A DNA stretch of 64,000 nt, from contig OZ024883.1 in NCBI GenBank assembly GCA_964017185.1, forward strand, positions 41,532,395 to 41,596,394, written 5' to 3'. Of the stretch, positions 1-12,800 are shown in pieces. Position 1 is the stretch's first letter, and every line of letters starts with the position of its first letter. The DNA is from Rugalucina vietnamica. Its lineage: Eukaryota > Mollusca > Bivalvia > Lucinida > Lucinidae. A model generated the notes under the pieces. It did not search any database, was not told the origin of the DNA, and was given only the letters and a program-made list of their open reading frames with translations. Made by a program: the position numbers and the translations under genes.

Positions 1-4
1 TGAC

Positions 5-3000
5 ATGAAAGAAGAACCCCCTGACATTTTCTATGGTTCGCCGTTCAGGAAACGATCGGACAGCAGAAATATTACTCCGGTTGAGAGGGAGATAGTGGTT
101 TCTAAGACGTCAAATTGCATGAAGTTTTTCTGTGTTGTCATGGCGATTGTTGTTATGGCAATAGCGGGTGGCTCTGGGTATTTCTTGTATCGTCTGGTAA
201 GTTTACAATACAGAGTGCTCGTTTTACTATTTTCGCCAGGTAAAACCACAACTGAAAGCTAGAAAATTTTGGATTAAAATTACCAGAAATAAAAAAATAA
301 AGATGTGAATAAGACCAAACATTTTTAAGAAAAACGATTAAAATATCATGTTTGGTTTTGCCAGAGTGCATACGCCAATAAATATTTTCCTTCATATTTA
401 AATCAAAGGGAGGTAATCTACAAATTCTTAAATAATTTTTGACTTGTTATTTCTCGAGATTTTTGTTTTCGGATCTTTGTCTCCGGTAACAGCCGCTATT
501 CGACAACGCTTATTCAATATAAAAGCCCCGATTTTATCATTTATTTGGGTATTTACGAAAAATGCCAGTTACTTTGTCAATATGTGCAAATTGTATATTT
601 TCTTATTAGATTCAGAAAGAAAGTTTCTTTACAAATTAAAAAAGTTAAGGCAAGCGGCAGGGCAAAATGTTGCGAGGCTTGTCAAAGTTACTGACTAAAC
701 TTTATCATCTGAGAATATAATCGAGCGATTAAATAACGTCATGCCTGGTCAAATAAACTGGGGGAAATATGAATAATGTGGTCCAGTATTTACGTACAAA
801 TTACACTCATGTTTTAAAAGCAGAATAAAATCAGATGTAACCAGCCGGCCATGTACTCCTCCCAGCAGGCACATGACGTCAGAATGATGTCAGATCGACG
901 TCGACGTCACGTTGATATGACGTCATTCGGACGTCATGTGCCCGCTGGGCTGTTCCATTAAGAATTGCGACAAATGCGATGAGAATATTTGCAAAATAGA
1001 CAAAGGTAGGTGTTTCACCAAATACTGAAACTGGTGTATGGACACTTATTACAAAATGATGGGCAGACAGAGGAACTACATGTAGATATTGTTGGTGATT
1101 AATGTACGTTTTCTCAACGTCCGTTTGACTTTGTCGTGGTCCTACCTTTCAGTTAACATATTTTAGTATGTCTGGTTTTCATAGCATTTATTTTGAAGTC
1201 AAAATATGTATGTTTTTTCCTGTTTTACTATGAATATTATAGCGATTGATAAGCGGCAATTATTCGAACTTTCCGAACGACCCTCGTACATATATTCGTA
1301 TGTTTTGTAGATAAAATGGCAAAGTGTCACAGAAAGGAGGCTCGGTATGTAATATGATTTATTTTTTAGGCATCTAGTAGCCCATAAAACTAATAAAAAA
1401 AACTGTTGTCGGTGATGCTCATGCCCTGTTTATGGGGAAGACAGCTTGCTTGATAAAAATAATAACAATATCGAAAATCAATCGGCTTAATATATTTCTG
1501 TAAACAATATCAGAGGACGTTTTCTAACTTTTTTTTTTAATTTGACTGCATTTTTCAAATTGAATTATCTTTCGTTTCAGCTCTCATGCAGTTCAATATC
1601 GACAACCGACACGCTGCTTCTACCACATTTAAGAATGGTAATATAATTTGAGCCGCCTCGTGGGAAAACCAACAATGTGGTTTACGAACAGGTCTGACAC
1701 AAACCGGCCTGTACAGTCACAGAAGCAGTCTAGAAGCCTGAAATTTCGGATTTAAGAAGAAGAGGAAGTGTACTATCTGTGAAGCGAAAACAAAGGCGCT
1801 GATCAGCTTCGCGGTTACTTTCCGCGAAGCTGATCTGCGTCTTTGTTTTCGCATATCCAGATTGTTGGTTTTCTCACGAGGTGGCTCATTTGTTATAATG
1901 ATAAAAAATATGATATCGCTGGTGTTAACAACACACTCTGCATGCCAATTATCGATATTTGACCAACGCCGGAGTAAAATAGCTAACTCCGAGGCAATAG
2001 CCAACGCCTGAGGAACAGCGTGTAAAGGTTTGTCAGCAAAACTTTGAATTATTTTATAGAGCATGAGGATAATGTATTTGTTATGATAAGTTAGTGTGGT
2101 AAGATGGTCTTGCCTCCACATAAAATTTGCAAAATGTTACAATTCATTGTCTGGAACATATAAAATACAAGAAAACATGCACGATTTTGTGGTTTTGATT
2201 GTCAATTTTGATTTAGAAGTCAACAATTCTTTAAAGTCAAAACTTTTCATTCTCTATTCACGCTATAATTTGTAACTCATATTCGCTGTACAAACTATTT
2301 TACTTAAAACTCATTTCTGACTAAGCGTTTAGATATTATTCGCCACCAAAGACTCCTTGTGGAAAAAGGAATGGGATCGCCAACGCCGGAGGAAGATTAC
2401 ATATGGACATGGCGAACGCCTGAGGATGATAACGTTTGCACAGAATGCTGATTCAAAACAGAAAAAATAGTTTTACTCTACTTTGTCGTTGAAGTCCTTG
2501 TCACGATCATTGATATTGATTTCTGAAATTGATTTTATAACTGTCAAGCATATTTTCATAACTGTTCAAAATATTTCATGTCATTTCAGAGCACTAAAAC
2601 AGCTATAATTGCTAATTAGCGTCGTAGACATGCGGCACATATTTATCGTTATAAATATGAATGATACGTCTGTTCCGATTGGTCAAATATTTCATTTATA
2701 GCGGTAAATCTGTGATGCTTAGAACTTATAACCATTATTAAGTCTTTTTGTAAGTATGGAGATAGATAAAAAAATTCCAAGGACAGCTACATATATATAT
2801 CATTATAGGGTCCTGTCATATTTCGAACTGAAATCAAGATCTGATCTAAATAAAGAAAATTGGGTGGTAGCAACAATAGTTGGCAGATACGGTATATACG
2901 GTACATCTCTATAATGATACATACGTGCACGCACGTGCAAGGTTATGGAAATGCTGCGATGCCGATTTAAGATAGGAATACCCATTACCGTGTTTTAATA

Positions 3001-6000
3001 AAATTATGACTATTCGTATTTAAAAAGTGGTATGAACATTTAAGTTCTGCATAGTAACTCGTGTGTGTCTTCGTGTACAGAAATATCTTTATTTATGATA
3101 CACTACGAATTTGAAAAACGTGTAACTGAAACGTGCGCGCGCGATCCCACGCCACAAGGTAAGCGTATTGTAGCAGATTATAGTCATTACAGATCAATAT
3201 AGGGTGAAAGTAAATATTATTTCTTGATAAAAAGACCATTAAATCTTGAGAACAAAATCGGGCGTCGTGTTGGTCTTATCTCTTCACTGCAGTCGAACCT
3301 TACTCCGGCGTTAACGTTACCCTCATTTCGTCACGCAAGAGGGTTTGTTAATTAACTGCTTAAAAAGGTTCAAAATAGACCAAATACAAGCGTGCTTTGG
3401 TTGTGTTAATATCAGATATACATTGTTTCTTCTATATACACAATTTCATATGTCAATCATTTATTAGCTTGTCTTAATATACCTCGTGAAGTGCAAATCA
3501 AGGGATTTTTTAACGGAAAACATGCCAGCAGTTGACTGTACGTACGATATTTTTTGTCTTTCTTTAAAGATTATGAATCACATGCCGTATCAGCGGTAAA
3601 ATTTATCTTTTATTTCTTCGTGCACTGGACACCAAGCTTTTAAACACAAATACGCCTCATCGTTGGTCGTACCCATTCAATCCGTTCCTCCGGTGGCGAT
3701 CGTATCATACTCCGGCGTAGACGTTACCCTCATTTTCTCACTTAAAACAGTGCTCCGTTTAAATGATGTAAAATGACCAGAGAATATTATATAGGGTGTG
3801 TTATTGTTTTAGTTTGGACTGTCAGTGGCTGTTGCTTTTATATGTGCACGGTGGATCATACATCTGCTCACAGAAACACGCATATTGATTGATTTATGTT
3901 GATAGATGTGTAAAGCACATTGTGCTTACTTTAATCAAGTATACGGATATAGTTTCACATGAAACTAATGTGGAACACTTGTTCAACATGAAATAAAGAT
4001 ACAAAAGTAGGCGAAACTTGAGTAAAGGCGCATTTCTACTTATTTTTTGCATGTTTTCAAGAAACACACTCACCATATTCCTCAGCCGTTGGCTATTGCC
4101 TCGGAGTTAGCTATTTTACTCCGGCGTTGGTCAAATATCGATATTTGGCATGCAGAGTGTGAACAAGAAAAAGAAAGGAATTTCGAGGTTTAGCTAACTT
4201 TTTTCAAAAAAGACCTATATTCTTATGTTCACGGGTATCTTATAGGAGGGTCTGGATGGGGGGTCCTGGTATTCACTAATCACTAAAAATTTAGCCATTT
4301 ATTCACTGTCATTATAATTTTGGCTTATTCATTAAAATTAGCTCGATTATTCATTAAAATATGATAATTACTAGAACCGCCTTCTTCACCCAGCTAATTT
4401 CTAATAGCAAATATAGGTATTTCCCACCTAAGGCACCCCTTATCTAAAGCCACAAAGACTAGGTCTATGATACTTAATTGTAGACTGCTGAGTGCAACCT
4501 TGATTTTAACATCTTGAGAGAAGCATATATTATCTGCTAGACCACAAAGCCACATAGAAACTTTCCAAAATAGTTAACTGATTTTGTTGGGAATATAATC
4601 CCCTCCAAACTGTATACTGAATATGCCCTGAGTTTCACCCTGAATCTTTCTGTTCAATTATGCATATCAAAGGTTATTTAAGAAAAATTGTAACTTCAGG
4701 GGTAAAAGTTATAATAAAAAGCTGTTGTTTTTATTTAGTTAACTAGTAAGCATAGGAGTACTATGTGAAGTATGATTTTGTGCTTGTGCCTGATTGTACA
4801 AAACATTTTATAAATGTCTTAAATACCGAGCGAGCGAAGCGAGCGAGGAAAAAATTAGGTAGCGCCATATAAACTGCCAGTTAGATTTGCATTAACGTTC
4901 TTAGTACTGGCTTGTTTCTGATTGCAAAAGTCACCATAATTATGCTCTGTCATATAAAAAAGCAAAGTGATGTCCGTCCACAGAAAAGATTATCATTATA
5001 GGAATGGAACATACATAATAAGGACAAAGTGGGGTAACAGAATAAAAAGAAAATATATATACATAAGCAAACAAAGTATCTGGCTCAGGAAATGACACAT
5101 CTTTTAAAAGATTCATGAAGTGAGTCCCTACATGCTATGTCTTTCCAAACATTCAAAGATTTCAGAAATATGACTATAACATTTGAGCTTAATCGGGTCT
5201 GGGGGCGAAAAAAAATGAAATTCTGGAACGTCAGGGAGGCCATCTAAGACAATTCCATAGCCAATTTATATTCATTATTCTTTAAAATGTTATTATTCAC
5301 TATTCATCATATTATTCTGCTATTCATTAAAATTTTTCATTTATTCATTATTTTTTAGGACCTACTTATTCACTAATCATTAAATTTTTGGCTCTTTATT
5401 CACTCTCATTAAAATTTTAGGCCATTATTCTTTAATCATTATACCCCATCCAGACCCTCTTATAGATGTTTAAAGTATTAAGTTTAACAAGATATGAGTG
5501 CAGCAATGTTTAAATGGGCAGTATATGTTTAAACAGTATCTAATTGCAGAATGGTATGTTTAAACATAATACAAGTGCAGCAATATATGTTTACACAATG
5601 TACACATGTACATGCAGCAATATTTGTTAAAACCGGAGTACCCGGGGAAAACCTGACACACCCGCAATCAGAACTTGGCTTGTCCCACATGTGACTCGTG
5701 CCCCGAGCGAGGCGCGAACCCACAGCGGTGAGATGATCGAATGATTAAGAGCACTGAAGTCAGCGACCTTAACCACTCGGCCACGGATGGTATGTTTAAA
5801 CTCCATACAATTGCAGTGTGGTGTGTTTCAGTAAACCACATCTGAGTGCAATATGGTATGTATAAAGAACATATCATAAACGGCATATAAGTGTGGTATG
5901 TTTAAACAGCAAATAAGTGCAGAACGTTATGTTCAAACAAACAGTGCAGAATGTTATGCTTAAACAACATATGTGTAGTGCGATATGTTAAAACAGCAGT

Positions 6001-9000
6001 TAAACAGCATATAAGTGCAGTGCGGTATGTTAAAACAACATTTGAGTGTAAAATGGTATAAAACGAACATATCATTGCCGTATGTTATGTTTAAACGGCA
6101 TATAAGTATGGTATGTTTAAACAGCAAGTAGATGCAGTGTTTTGTTTATACAGCATATAAGTGTAGTGCGATAGGTTAAAACAGCAGTAAAGTCCAGTAT
6201 GGTATGTTTAAACAGCATATAAGTGCAGTATGGTGTATTTAAGCAGCATATAAGTGTAGTTTGATATATTAACCAACATATAAATACACTGTGGTTTGTT
6301 TGAACGCATATAAGTGCAGTATGGTGTGTTTAAACAAAATATAAGTACAGAATGGTATGCTTAAATTTTTAAATAGTACCTAAGTGCAGTATATTTTGTT
6401 TAAACAGTATAGAAGTTCAGGATACTTCTCTGTCTCTGCTATACATGTACTTACAAATAGGTCTATTTTGCAGAGTATGAGCAGTCATTGGAAAGCTTAT
6501 CTCTACAATTAAACACACTCAACAAGACTCTAAGAACATGTAAGCTACCTATATTTCTTTTGTACTAACACAGCTCGTCTTTAGGCCAAGTGTGTATAAA
6601 CTATTCGTCGTGATGATCAGAACAATTTATACGTAAATTCTATACGACTTAGACTTAAAGACAATTGACGGATAGTTGAACATTCCCCCGTGCAGATACC
6701 TTGTTCACCGGATGTCATCATGTGTAGAAGGTACCTTTTGTCGACACATTATGCATGGAACGACCATGATTTCAGAATATTCTCATTCCTGTAGAGACTG
6801 TTAGGGCAGATTGTGTCATCATATTCTTGCGATTCAAAATCTCGCTGTCACCAAGAAAACATTTCCGTATGAAAGCTACCCCAGATTTGTACCTGAAATA
6901 TAGTAACCAGATAGATCCAATGGCCATGTAAATGCTCACCTGAGATCTGGTATACATGTATGTACCAATAAACTTGTTTGACTGTTATGGTCATATTCAT
7001 GTATATAACGCCAGAGTATGGACAGATGAACCACTGGGGTCAATTTTATTTTCAGAATCATAAATATTATGTTCATTTCCTGGAATTTTTTTCTTTCAAT
7101 GACAGTTTAACACTCTACTGTATATGCGACCTAAGCTGACCTTGCCGTAAAGTACATGCAGCTCAAGGTCATCACATGGTCATAATTTATGTACACACTG
7201 TAGTATTCTAGTACCCAATGCTACGTGCCAACTTTTGTTGAAATAAGTTCACCGGTTTTTAAAGGGGTTTATATGGGCATGGCGGCCATCATGGTCATAT
7301 AATTATGACCTGTATTATTTATGTACATACTGGTTCCCCCTTCCTATAGATGTTTCATATAAAATCTGGCTTTTATTGCGAAAGCAGTTTCAGAGAAGAT
7401 CTTTGAATATTATAATACTAGTAATTTACATGTATATTGTCCTACGTAGAATGGGGGCAAACTACCACTGGGGACCATTTTTTTTTTTTTTTTTTTCAAA
7501 ATTATAAATCTTCAATCCATATTTTCCCTTCAAATGACATTGTAACAATTTTCTCCATTCAAATGCATGGGCGACCTATGTTGACCTTGCCGTAAAATAG
7601 GTCAACGTCATCACTGGGTAATGAGTTATACAAACTTTGGAGAGCTCCATTTCCTGATGCTTCATGCCACGTTTCAAAATCATATGCCTTCTGGTTTTGA
7701 AGAAGAAGATTTTAAAATGATTTTGCTATTTTTTAGCCATGGCGGCCATCTTGGTCATGTGATTGGGACAATTTATACAAACCTTTGTTCCCACTTCTGA
7801 AGGATGCCCCACATGAAGTCTGGCTTTGATTGGCCAAGCAGTTTATGAGAAGATCTTTGAAATTGTTGACGGACGGACGATGGAGCATGGCCACCCTAAA
7901 GCTAAAATCTTCGGCCTAGGGCAGCTGAAATGAAAGGAATCAGGCGTTGGTATAAAAATATTAAATCCATAAAATCATATACTGTATGCATCTGTTAGAA
8001 TCGACTCGACGAACTCGTAACAGATACTAAAATGCATGAGTTTATGGAGAACAAATGTAATCATATTCTTGCGATTCAAAATATGGCATCATGCTATTGA
8101 AATAACACGAAGGCCAGTGTACAGTATTAATTGCAATTATACTCATTGATAGCCATATCAAAATATTCTTGAAATCATTCTAAGCCAATTTTAGCTGCTT
8201 TGTTTTGTAGATAATGCAGAATCCATGGAAAGCATGGCAGTTCAGTAAGACATTCTCAACTATGTTGTTCAGAAATACCCTAACCCGTTCTAATTTTCGC
8301 TGCTTTGTTTTGTAGATAATGCAGAATCACTGGAAAGCATGGCAGTTCAACTAGACATTCTCAACGAGACTGTAAGAAACACAGCAGGTAACACAGATCA
8401 GTAGATTAAGAGGAAATTTGAGTCCTTTTTAAAAGAGCTAATTACTTCATTTTTTAATTGTACCTCATAATTATGCAAGAGAGATCTGTGTTAACCAGTT
8501 TTCTGTATAATAATCTGTCTTACCATACAAAAAAAATCAACCCCCAATGTCAATGTTTAATAGTGTGACAGGATAGCTTTCCTTGGTAGAATACGTTGGT
8601 GTAACGTATCAGCGGCATCTTGAGTGCTTGTAATATGCAAATTAGAAACTCGAAACTTTGTGAATCCATTAAGTGTTGACTATATAGCGCAGTATACCAC
8701 CCTTTGTGGTTGAGCATGCTTTTCCACCGACGGGGGTTTGCTGAGGCTTGATTCGGCTGCCCGTTATAAACCGGTGAGCCATTTTCTATAAACCTGGAGA
8801 GAGTATAAGAATCTTATATGGGGTTCTGTTCAAGATGGAAGTTTCCAACCCAAGGGATGACCGTGCTGAGCGGAACCGAGGCTCCGCCGAGGTTCCGCTC
8901 AGCACGGTCATCCCGAGGGTTGGAAACTTCTATCTAGAAAAGAACACCATATTAGATTCTTTTTCTTGCACAACAACCCCCCAAATCTGGTTTATTTCAA

Positions 9001-11094
9001 GGTTTTGCGTAATTTTTTGGCGCACTTAGCCTGGGTGAGAACACCTGGGTGAGATGCAATTTTATCACCCAGGCAAAAAGTGTGGCAATTTCTGTCTGGT
9101 GTGCAAGAAAATTCATTACATCTAGAAATCGCGCATTTGAATTGTTGGATCTGTCCAAATTTGGCTTTTAAATGACTGCAAACGAAGAAATGACAGGAGC
9201 ATAGCCGCATCATGAATTTACAGTTCGTATTGGGAGCGCGATGTCAGGTCTCCAGAGTATGAGATATTTACCTCCACCCTATGTACTGACCTTGAGCAAG
9301 CACTCTAAATAAGCTTCACACAATACTGATTAGTACCCACACAGTGGTGGGTGGCTCTGTCCCCACATGACTTGCAAATTGTTGAATGGACGTTAAGCCA
9401 TTACCAATCAAAACAAGTTCACACTGATGCGAAAAACCAGATGACAATGGTCCCAAGGACGCTCACCTGAAATTTGGTATTTGATAAATGACCTTTGGCT
9501 AAGGTTATTTTGGCCAAAGTGATAACCTTGACCTCGAGGCCCAGATGCTTCATACCAACATTCATTGAAATCAGTCCATTTATACAAACTATGTTGGCCA
9601 GAGTCACCGACGTTTCACTGAAATCAATTTAGAGATATTTTAAGGCTCTTACCGTATATGGGCATGGCGGCCGTCTTGGTCATGTGACCTGGACCATTTA
9701 TTTGGATCTTCCTTACTGGGTATACTATAAACTCAACTGTGTCGGCTCAGGTGAGCTAAAAATGCGACATGTCAGTGAGTACCTGTCGGCGACAATGATT
9801 TTTTTTTTTAAATTACGGTCACACATTTTCCCAATACCAAAGAACTAAACAGTGGTGACTGTCTAATAAGATACGTGATCATCACAAATGTTTGATTTTT
9901 ATTTTAGATCGTGTGGAGTCACTAGAAAGCTTATCAGCGCAATGTGCCAGTTTCAACCAAACTTCCAAAAGAATTTCAGGTAAGATTCATGAAATCCAAT
10001 CAGTATTTTAAAATGAAAGGGTGATTTTTCCAAAGAAACCCAACACTGAAAAATCAAGGCGGTTGTTCCATTGCGATTACTGTTGTTTGTTTTGAAGTTC
10101 GTTGCACAGATTAAGCGGACTTGGCCATCTGTTGGGTTGGGAAAATGCCTATATTTCTAGTGGGTGCAGCGTTGCCCGGTATATCAGAACGTATCGTTTG
10201 AGCCTGTGCATGAGAAAACCAACAATTTGGGTTTCCGACCAGGTCCGACACAAACCGAGCTCTACAAGCACATAAGATGGCCAGAAGCTTGAAATTTCGG
10301 ATTTAAGAAGAGAGGTTGCACTATCCGTGTAGCGAAAATAAAGGCGCTGATCAGCTTCTGTGTCTTTGTTTTCGTCTATGCAGATTGTTGGTTTTCCCAT
10401 GCGGTGACTCATTTATTGAAATATAAATGAAATGGATATCAGTACCCTAACCCACCTCATAATCATGGCAAAATTATCAGCATTCACGCATAACAGTGAT
10501 TCACTGTATATGGACCTACTGGTCCGGTAATGAAAAAGTTGCGAGCGAAGCCCAAGATGGTGTCCAACATGGTCGCCATGATGATCCATAATGGAAACAA
10601 AATCAAAGTATGTTCATATCATAAATGTATTTTGCTTTATATGGTTTTGCAAATCTGTTTTTAACTTTTTCTGTGCCGGAAAGGTTATCAATACATGTAT
10701 TTTAATTCCAGACTTCCGTTCAGGATTCAGTGTATCAGGGCCAATCAGCGGCCCTGGACCAATCATATTCAAAAAAGTGACGACGAATATTGGTTCCCAT
10801 TATGACAATTCAACTGGCACTTATTGCTGTCGCAAGAATGGGGTGTACGTGTTTACGGTCCATATTTTGAAGAAATCCACTGATAAGGAGGCAAAAGTTT
10901 CATATGTGGAATGCAAAATCGAAGTCAATGGTGTTGAAATCGCTTCAGCGTACGCAGGGTCCAAACGATTTATCCAGGCCGGTTCCACGTCTGTTGTTAC
11001 AAACCTAACAGAAGGTGACAATGTCACTCTGGTTTCCAGCCCCCAATCTAGTAAATTGAAAGAAGCATATTTTTCGGGATTTTTTCTATATTGA
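5..11094 (+). CDS. Type II membrane C1q-domain protein, six exons
   Basis: Inferred exons are 5-239, 1581-1637, 6474-6539, 8316-8387, 9908-9979 and 10712-11094. All introns are phase 1 and the total is 294 codons plus TGA. Residues 1-40 are a charged cytoplasmic tail, 41-63 a hydrophobic membrane anchor. Exons 3-5 each encode a 22-24 residue coiled-coil/N-glycosylation module built on an ESLES core (NKT, NET and NQT sites). The last exon encodes a C1q head with the GVYVFTVHI strand and the terminal FSGFFLY. C1q-domain proteins of molluscs act as secreted or membrane lectin-like recognition molecules in immunity; the ligand is unknown here. A stronger-looking donor (GTAAGT at 197) would end exon 1 earlier but breaks frame with exon 3, so CAG|GTAAAA at 240 is preferred. 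No signal peptide other than the anchor. Exon joins are inferred from phase and splice consensus, without transcript data. Confidence 0.8.
861..949. mobile_element. Short palindromic MITE with GACGTC repeats
   Basis: The ends CCCAGCAGGCACATGACGTC and its near-perfect inverse (GACGTCATGTGCCCGCTGGG) bound about 90 bp rich in GACGTC and ATGACGTCA words. It lies in intron 1 of the C1q-domain gene. No coding capacity. Confidence 0.65.
1650..1887. mobile_element. MITE family 1 copy
   Basis: This is one of about 15 copies of a roughly 230-bp near-palindromic element. Ends are GAGCCGCCTCRTGRGAAAAC and its inverse; the centre is a GATCAGCTTCGCGG hairpin flanked by AACAAAGGCGC words. ATTT is found directly outside both ends (target duplication). 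It begins 12 bp after the exon 2 donor of the C1q-domain gene. Confidence 0.85.
1932..4161. mobile_element. 2.2-kb non-autonomous TIR element, CAC ends, 5-bp TSD
   Basis: Inverted terminal repeats of about 90 bp start CACACTCTGCATGCC at 1932, and the inverse ends at 4161. AACAA flanks both sides as a 5-bp direct repeat (1927-1931 and 4162-4166). The motif CTCCGGCGTT or its complement recurs inside near 1963, 2375, 3303, 3712 and 4120, with variants near 1990, 2413 and 3688, as expected of subterminal transposase-binding sites. No transposase frame is seen. It sits in intron 2 of the C1q-domain gene. Confidence 0.7.
4246..5458. mobile_element. 1.2-kb AT-rich non-autonomous TIR element
   Basis: The left end GAGGGTCTGGATGGGG is mirrored by CCCCATCCAGACCCT at the right, and CTTATAG flanks both sides (4239-4245, 5459-5465), a 7-8 bp target duplication as in hAT-like elements. 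The interior repeats AT-rich words of the TATTCATTA type near both ends. Coding capacity is absent. Confidence 0.65.
5466..6425. repeat. Degenerate minisatellite, unit about 35-40 bp
   Basis: About 20 or more degenerate units of the form GGTATGTTTAAACAGCATAT plus AAGTGCAGTAT run in tandem up to about 50 bp upstream of exon 3 of the C1q-domain gene. A SINE fragment interrupts the array at 5633-5789. Confidence 0.8.
5633..5789 (-). mobile_element. SINE-B fragment inside minisatellite
   Basis: Read on the minus strand it carries a tRNA-like A box (TGGCCGAGTGG) and B box (GGTTCGCGCC). The following segment matches the SINE-B copies at 49096 and 53935. The 3' half is truncated. There is no full acceptor stem, so this is not a tRNA gene. 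Confidence 0.6.
6909..7932 (+). mobile_element. CTCACCTGAG-family element, diverged
   Basis: It begins with the CTCACCTGAGATCTG end, carries two internal copies of the unit with GGCGGCCATC and the GACCTTGCCGTAAA hairpin, and ends with GGACGGACGA followed by a decayed CTTCGGCC end. Located in intron 3 of the C1q-domain gene. Confidence 0.65.
8211..8257 (+). pseudogene. Dead duplicate of C1q-gene exon 4
   Basis: The acceptor and first about 45 bases are nearly identical to exon 4 (8316). In the exon frame an in-frame TAA lies at 8246-8248, where the functional exon has an intact codon. The flanking intron (GCTGCTTTGTTTTGTAG) is duplicated as well, so the copy arose by a roughly 105-bp tandem duplication. 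Confidence 0.75.
8808..8960. mobile_element. Long-hairpin MITE
   Basis: A 153-bp near-perfect palindrome whose central arms (8838-8930) pair over about 40 bp with a short loop. The outer arms start AGAATCT. In intron 4 of the C1q-domain gene. Confidence 0.75.
9429..9764 (+). mobile_element. CTCACCTGAG-family element, short copy
   Basis: Begins with a CTCACCTGA end and finishes CGGCTCAGGTGAGCTAAAAA. One internal unit with GGCATGGCGGCC and TCATGTGACC. In intron 4 of the C1q-domain gene. Confidence 0.7.
10200..10410. mobile_element. MITE family 1 copy
   Basis: Same ends and central CTGATCAGCTTC region as the copy at 1650, with a partly deleted central hairpin. It lies in the last intron of the C1q-domain gene, with TTT/ATTT flanks. 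Confidence 0.8.
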
Positions 11095-11165
11095 CATACA
11101 CTAGTTAAGAATTATGGAAATGCTTGGTAAAGTTTCCCATCTTGTCATACATCACGAAAACATAT

Positions 11166-11399
11166 GAGCCGCCTCATGAGAAAACCAACAATCTGCATAT
11201 GCGAAAACAAAGACGCAGATCAGCTTCGCGGTAACCGCGAAGCTGATCAGTGCCTTTGTTTTCGCTACACGGATAGTACAATTCCTCTCCTTTCTAAATC
11301 CAAAATTTCCAGTCTCTAGCCATCTTCTGTGCTTGTACAGCCTGATTTGTGTCGGGCCTGTTCAAAAACCACATTGTTGGTTTTTCCACGAGACGGCTC
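11166..11399. mobile_element. MITE family 1 copy
   Basis: Full-length copy starting 71 bp after the C1q stop codon, probably in the 3' UTR or just beyond it. ATAT flanks both ends. Confidence 0.85.
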
Positions 11400-11439
11400 A
11401 TATCCATATAATGTATACCACCTCATACCCCACTTTTGG

Positions 11440-11636
11440 TTTGAATTGAGCTTTAATGTCCCAGTCAACAACTTTTCAGTCATGTCGGGACGGAGCCATC
11501 GCTTCCTGGGTTTTAACCAGTACTGTAGGGAGTTAATGTGTCTTGTTCAAGGACACAACAGTGACGCTTGTGGGAATCGAATCCAGGATCTCTATATACA
11601 GAGTCCGACGCTCTACCACTAGGCCACCGCACTCAA
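11440..11636 (-). mobile_element. SINE-A, minus strand
   Basis: On the minus strand the 5' end reads GGTGGCCTAGTGGTAGAGCG (A box) with a GATTCGATTCC-like B box, and the 3' part has the family word TTGACTGGGACATTAAA. The same family is at 35703, 53215 and 58293 on the + strand. Confidence 0.7.
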
Positions 11637-11835
11637 TACCCCACTTTTATATAGCAAAACTGGGGTATGCAGGGGTATACCTATTTTTCTTATTTTTGCT
11701 CCAAAACATAGTTTAGGAAAAATATCAAAATTTGTCAACTGAAAATTTTCATTTTTACAACCAAAAAAATGTCTGTATATTGCATGGGCACATTTTCGTA
11801 ATATATTTTGTAGCAATCTTTCCGTCATGTCATTG
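11637..11835. mobile_element. MITE family 2 copy without central hairpin
   Basis: Contains the family words CCCCACTTTTATATAGCAAA, GGGGTATACCTATTTTTC and CTCCAAAACATA, but lacks the GTGGGTAC...GTACCCAC hairpin of the longer copies. Confidence 0.55.
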
Positions 11836-12800
11836 TCTGACAGACTCCACTATAAAAACTTCTGTAAGGCAAAACTAATGACATCTAATACATTGATGTT
11901 ATACATAAGTTTGCACAAGGAAGTTTTCCTAGTTTGACGAATATCACTGCATGTTAGGACTGACTTAAAATAGAAGAAACATTTTGCTTTCAATCAGGGA
12001 AACATGTCCATGAAAAGTATACCCCCTTAAACCCCACTCTTATAGAGGTATATCTATTTTTCTTATTTCTGATCCAAAACATACGAAGGGCGTTCAAAAA
12101 GCGGTTCGCAGAAAAGTGCCATCATTGTCTTATTTTGTAAATCATCTGAATTAAATTATTACAGTTATATAGACAAACATGATTTGTATTTATACAGCAA
12201 GTTTTTCTGCTCTGCAATGAATACAATGTTAACAGTGGTTGCTATGGAAACCGTACATCACCATTACCGGCCCATTTTTGTTCATTTTCGCAAAAAGTCG
12301 ATGTTTAATGATGACGTTGCATTTGATAGTTTGCCGTGCTTTTTTCACCAAACTTTGTATGAGCAAAATTCAATATGTTTGCGGTGAGCACATGACGTCA
12401 TATAAGTGTGTGACGTCATTTGGGCGTAAAGCGGCCATATTGTTTAGTGGGTATGCCTAAAATGCGATGGGAACAACGGTATTCGATAAATTGTGTGTTT
12501 GGAACGGACTATAAAAGAAAGAAACACTGCTAAGAGCAGAAAGCGCATATGGCAACAAGGAAATAAAGAAAACGGCAATCAACAAGTAGTATGCATGATT
12601 TCTACACGATCGGAAAAGCGTACATGTCGACTCACGCAGCGAAACGTCAAATAACGCCATGCTGTCGAAAATGATCGTCACGATAGAAAAAGAGTAGAAT
12701 TCGTGAAATACACAACATATCGAATTGTAGTTTCGGCACAATTCACTGCGTTTTACACACAGATCTGACAATTAGATGCCCGTTTGCCAGGTAGATTCCA

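Noticed and set aside
197-202. Strong GTAAGT donor ending C1q exon 1 at 196
   Set aside because: Would put exon 3 in a frame with a stop; the phase-1 donor at 240 fits all later exons.
1717-2121. Long minus-strand open frame over MITE family 1
   Set aside because: The same residues recur wherever the MITE occurs (for example 46153, 49605, 55288); it is a repeat translation, not a gene.
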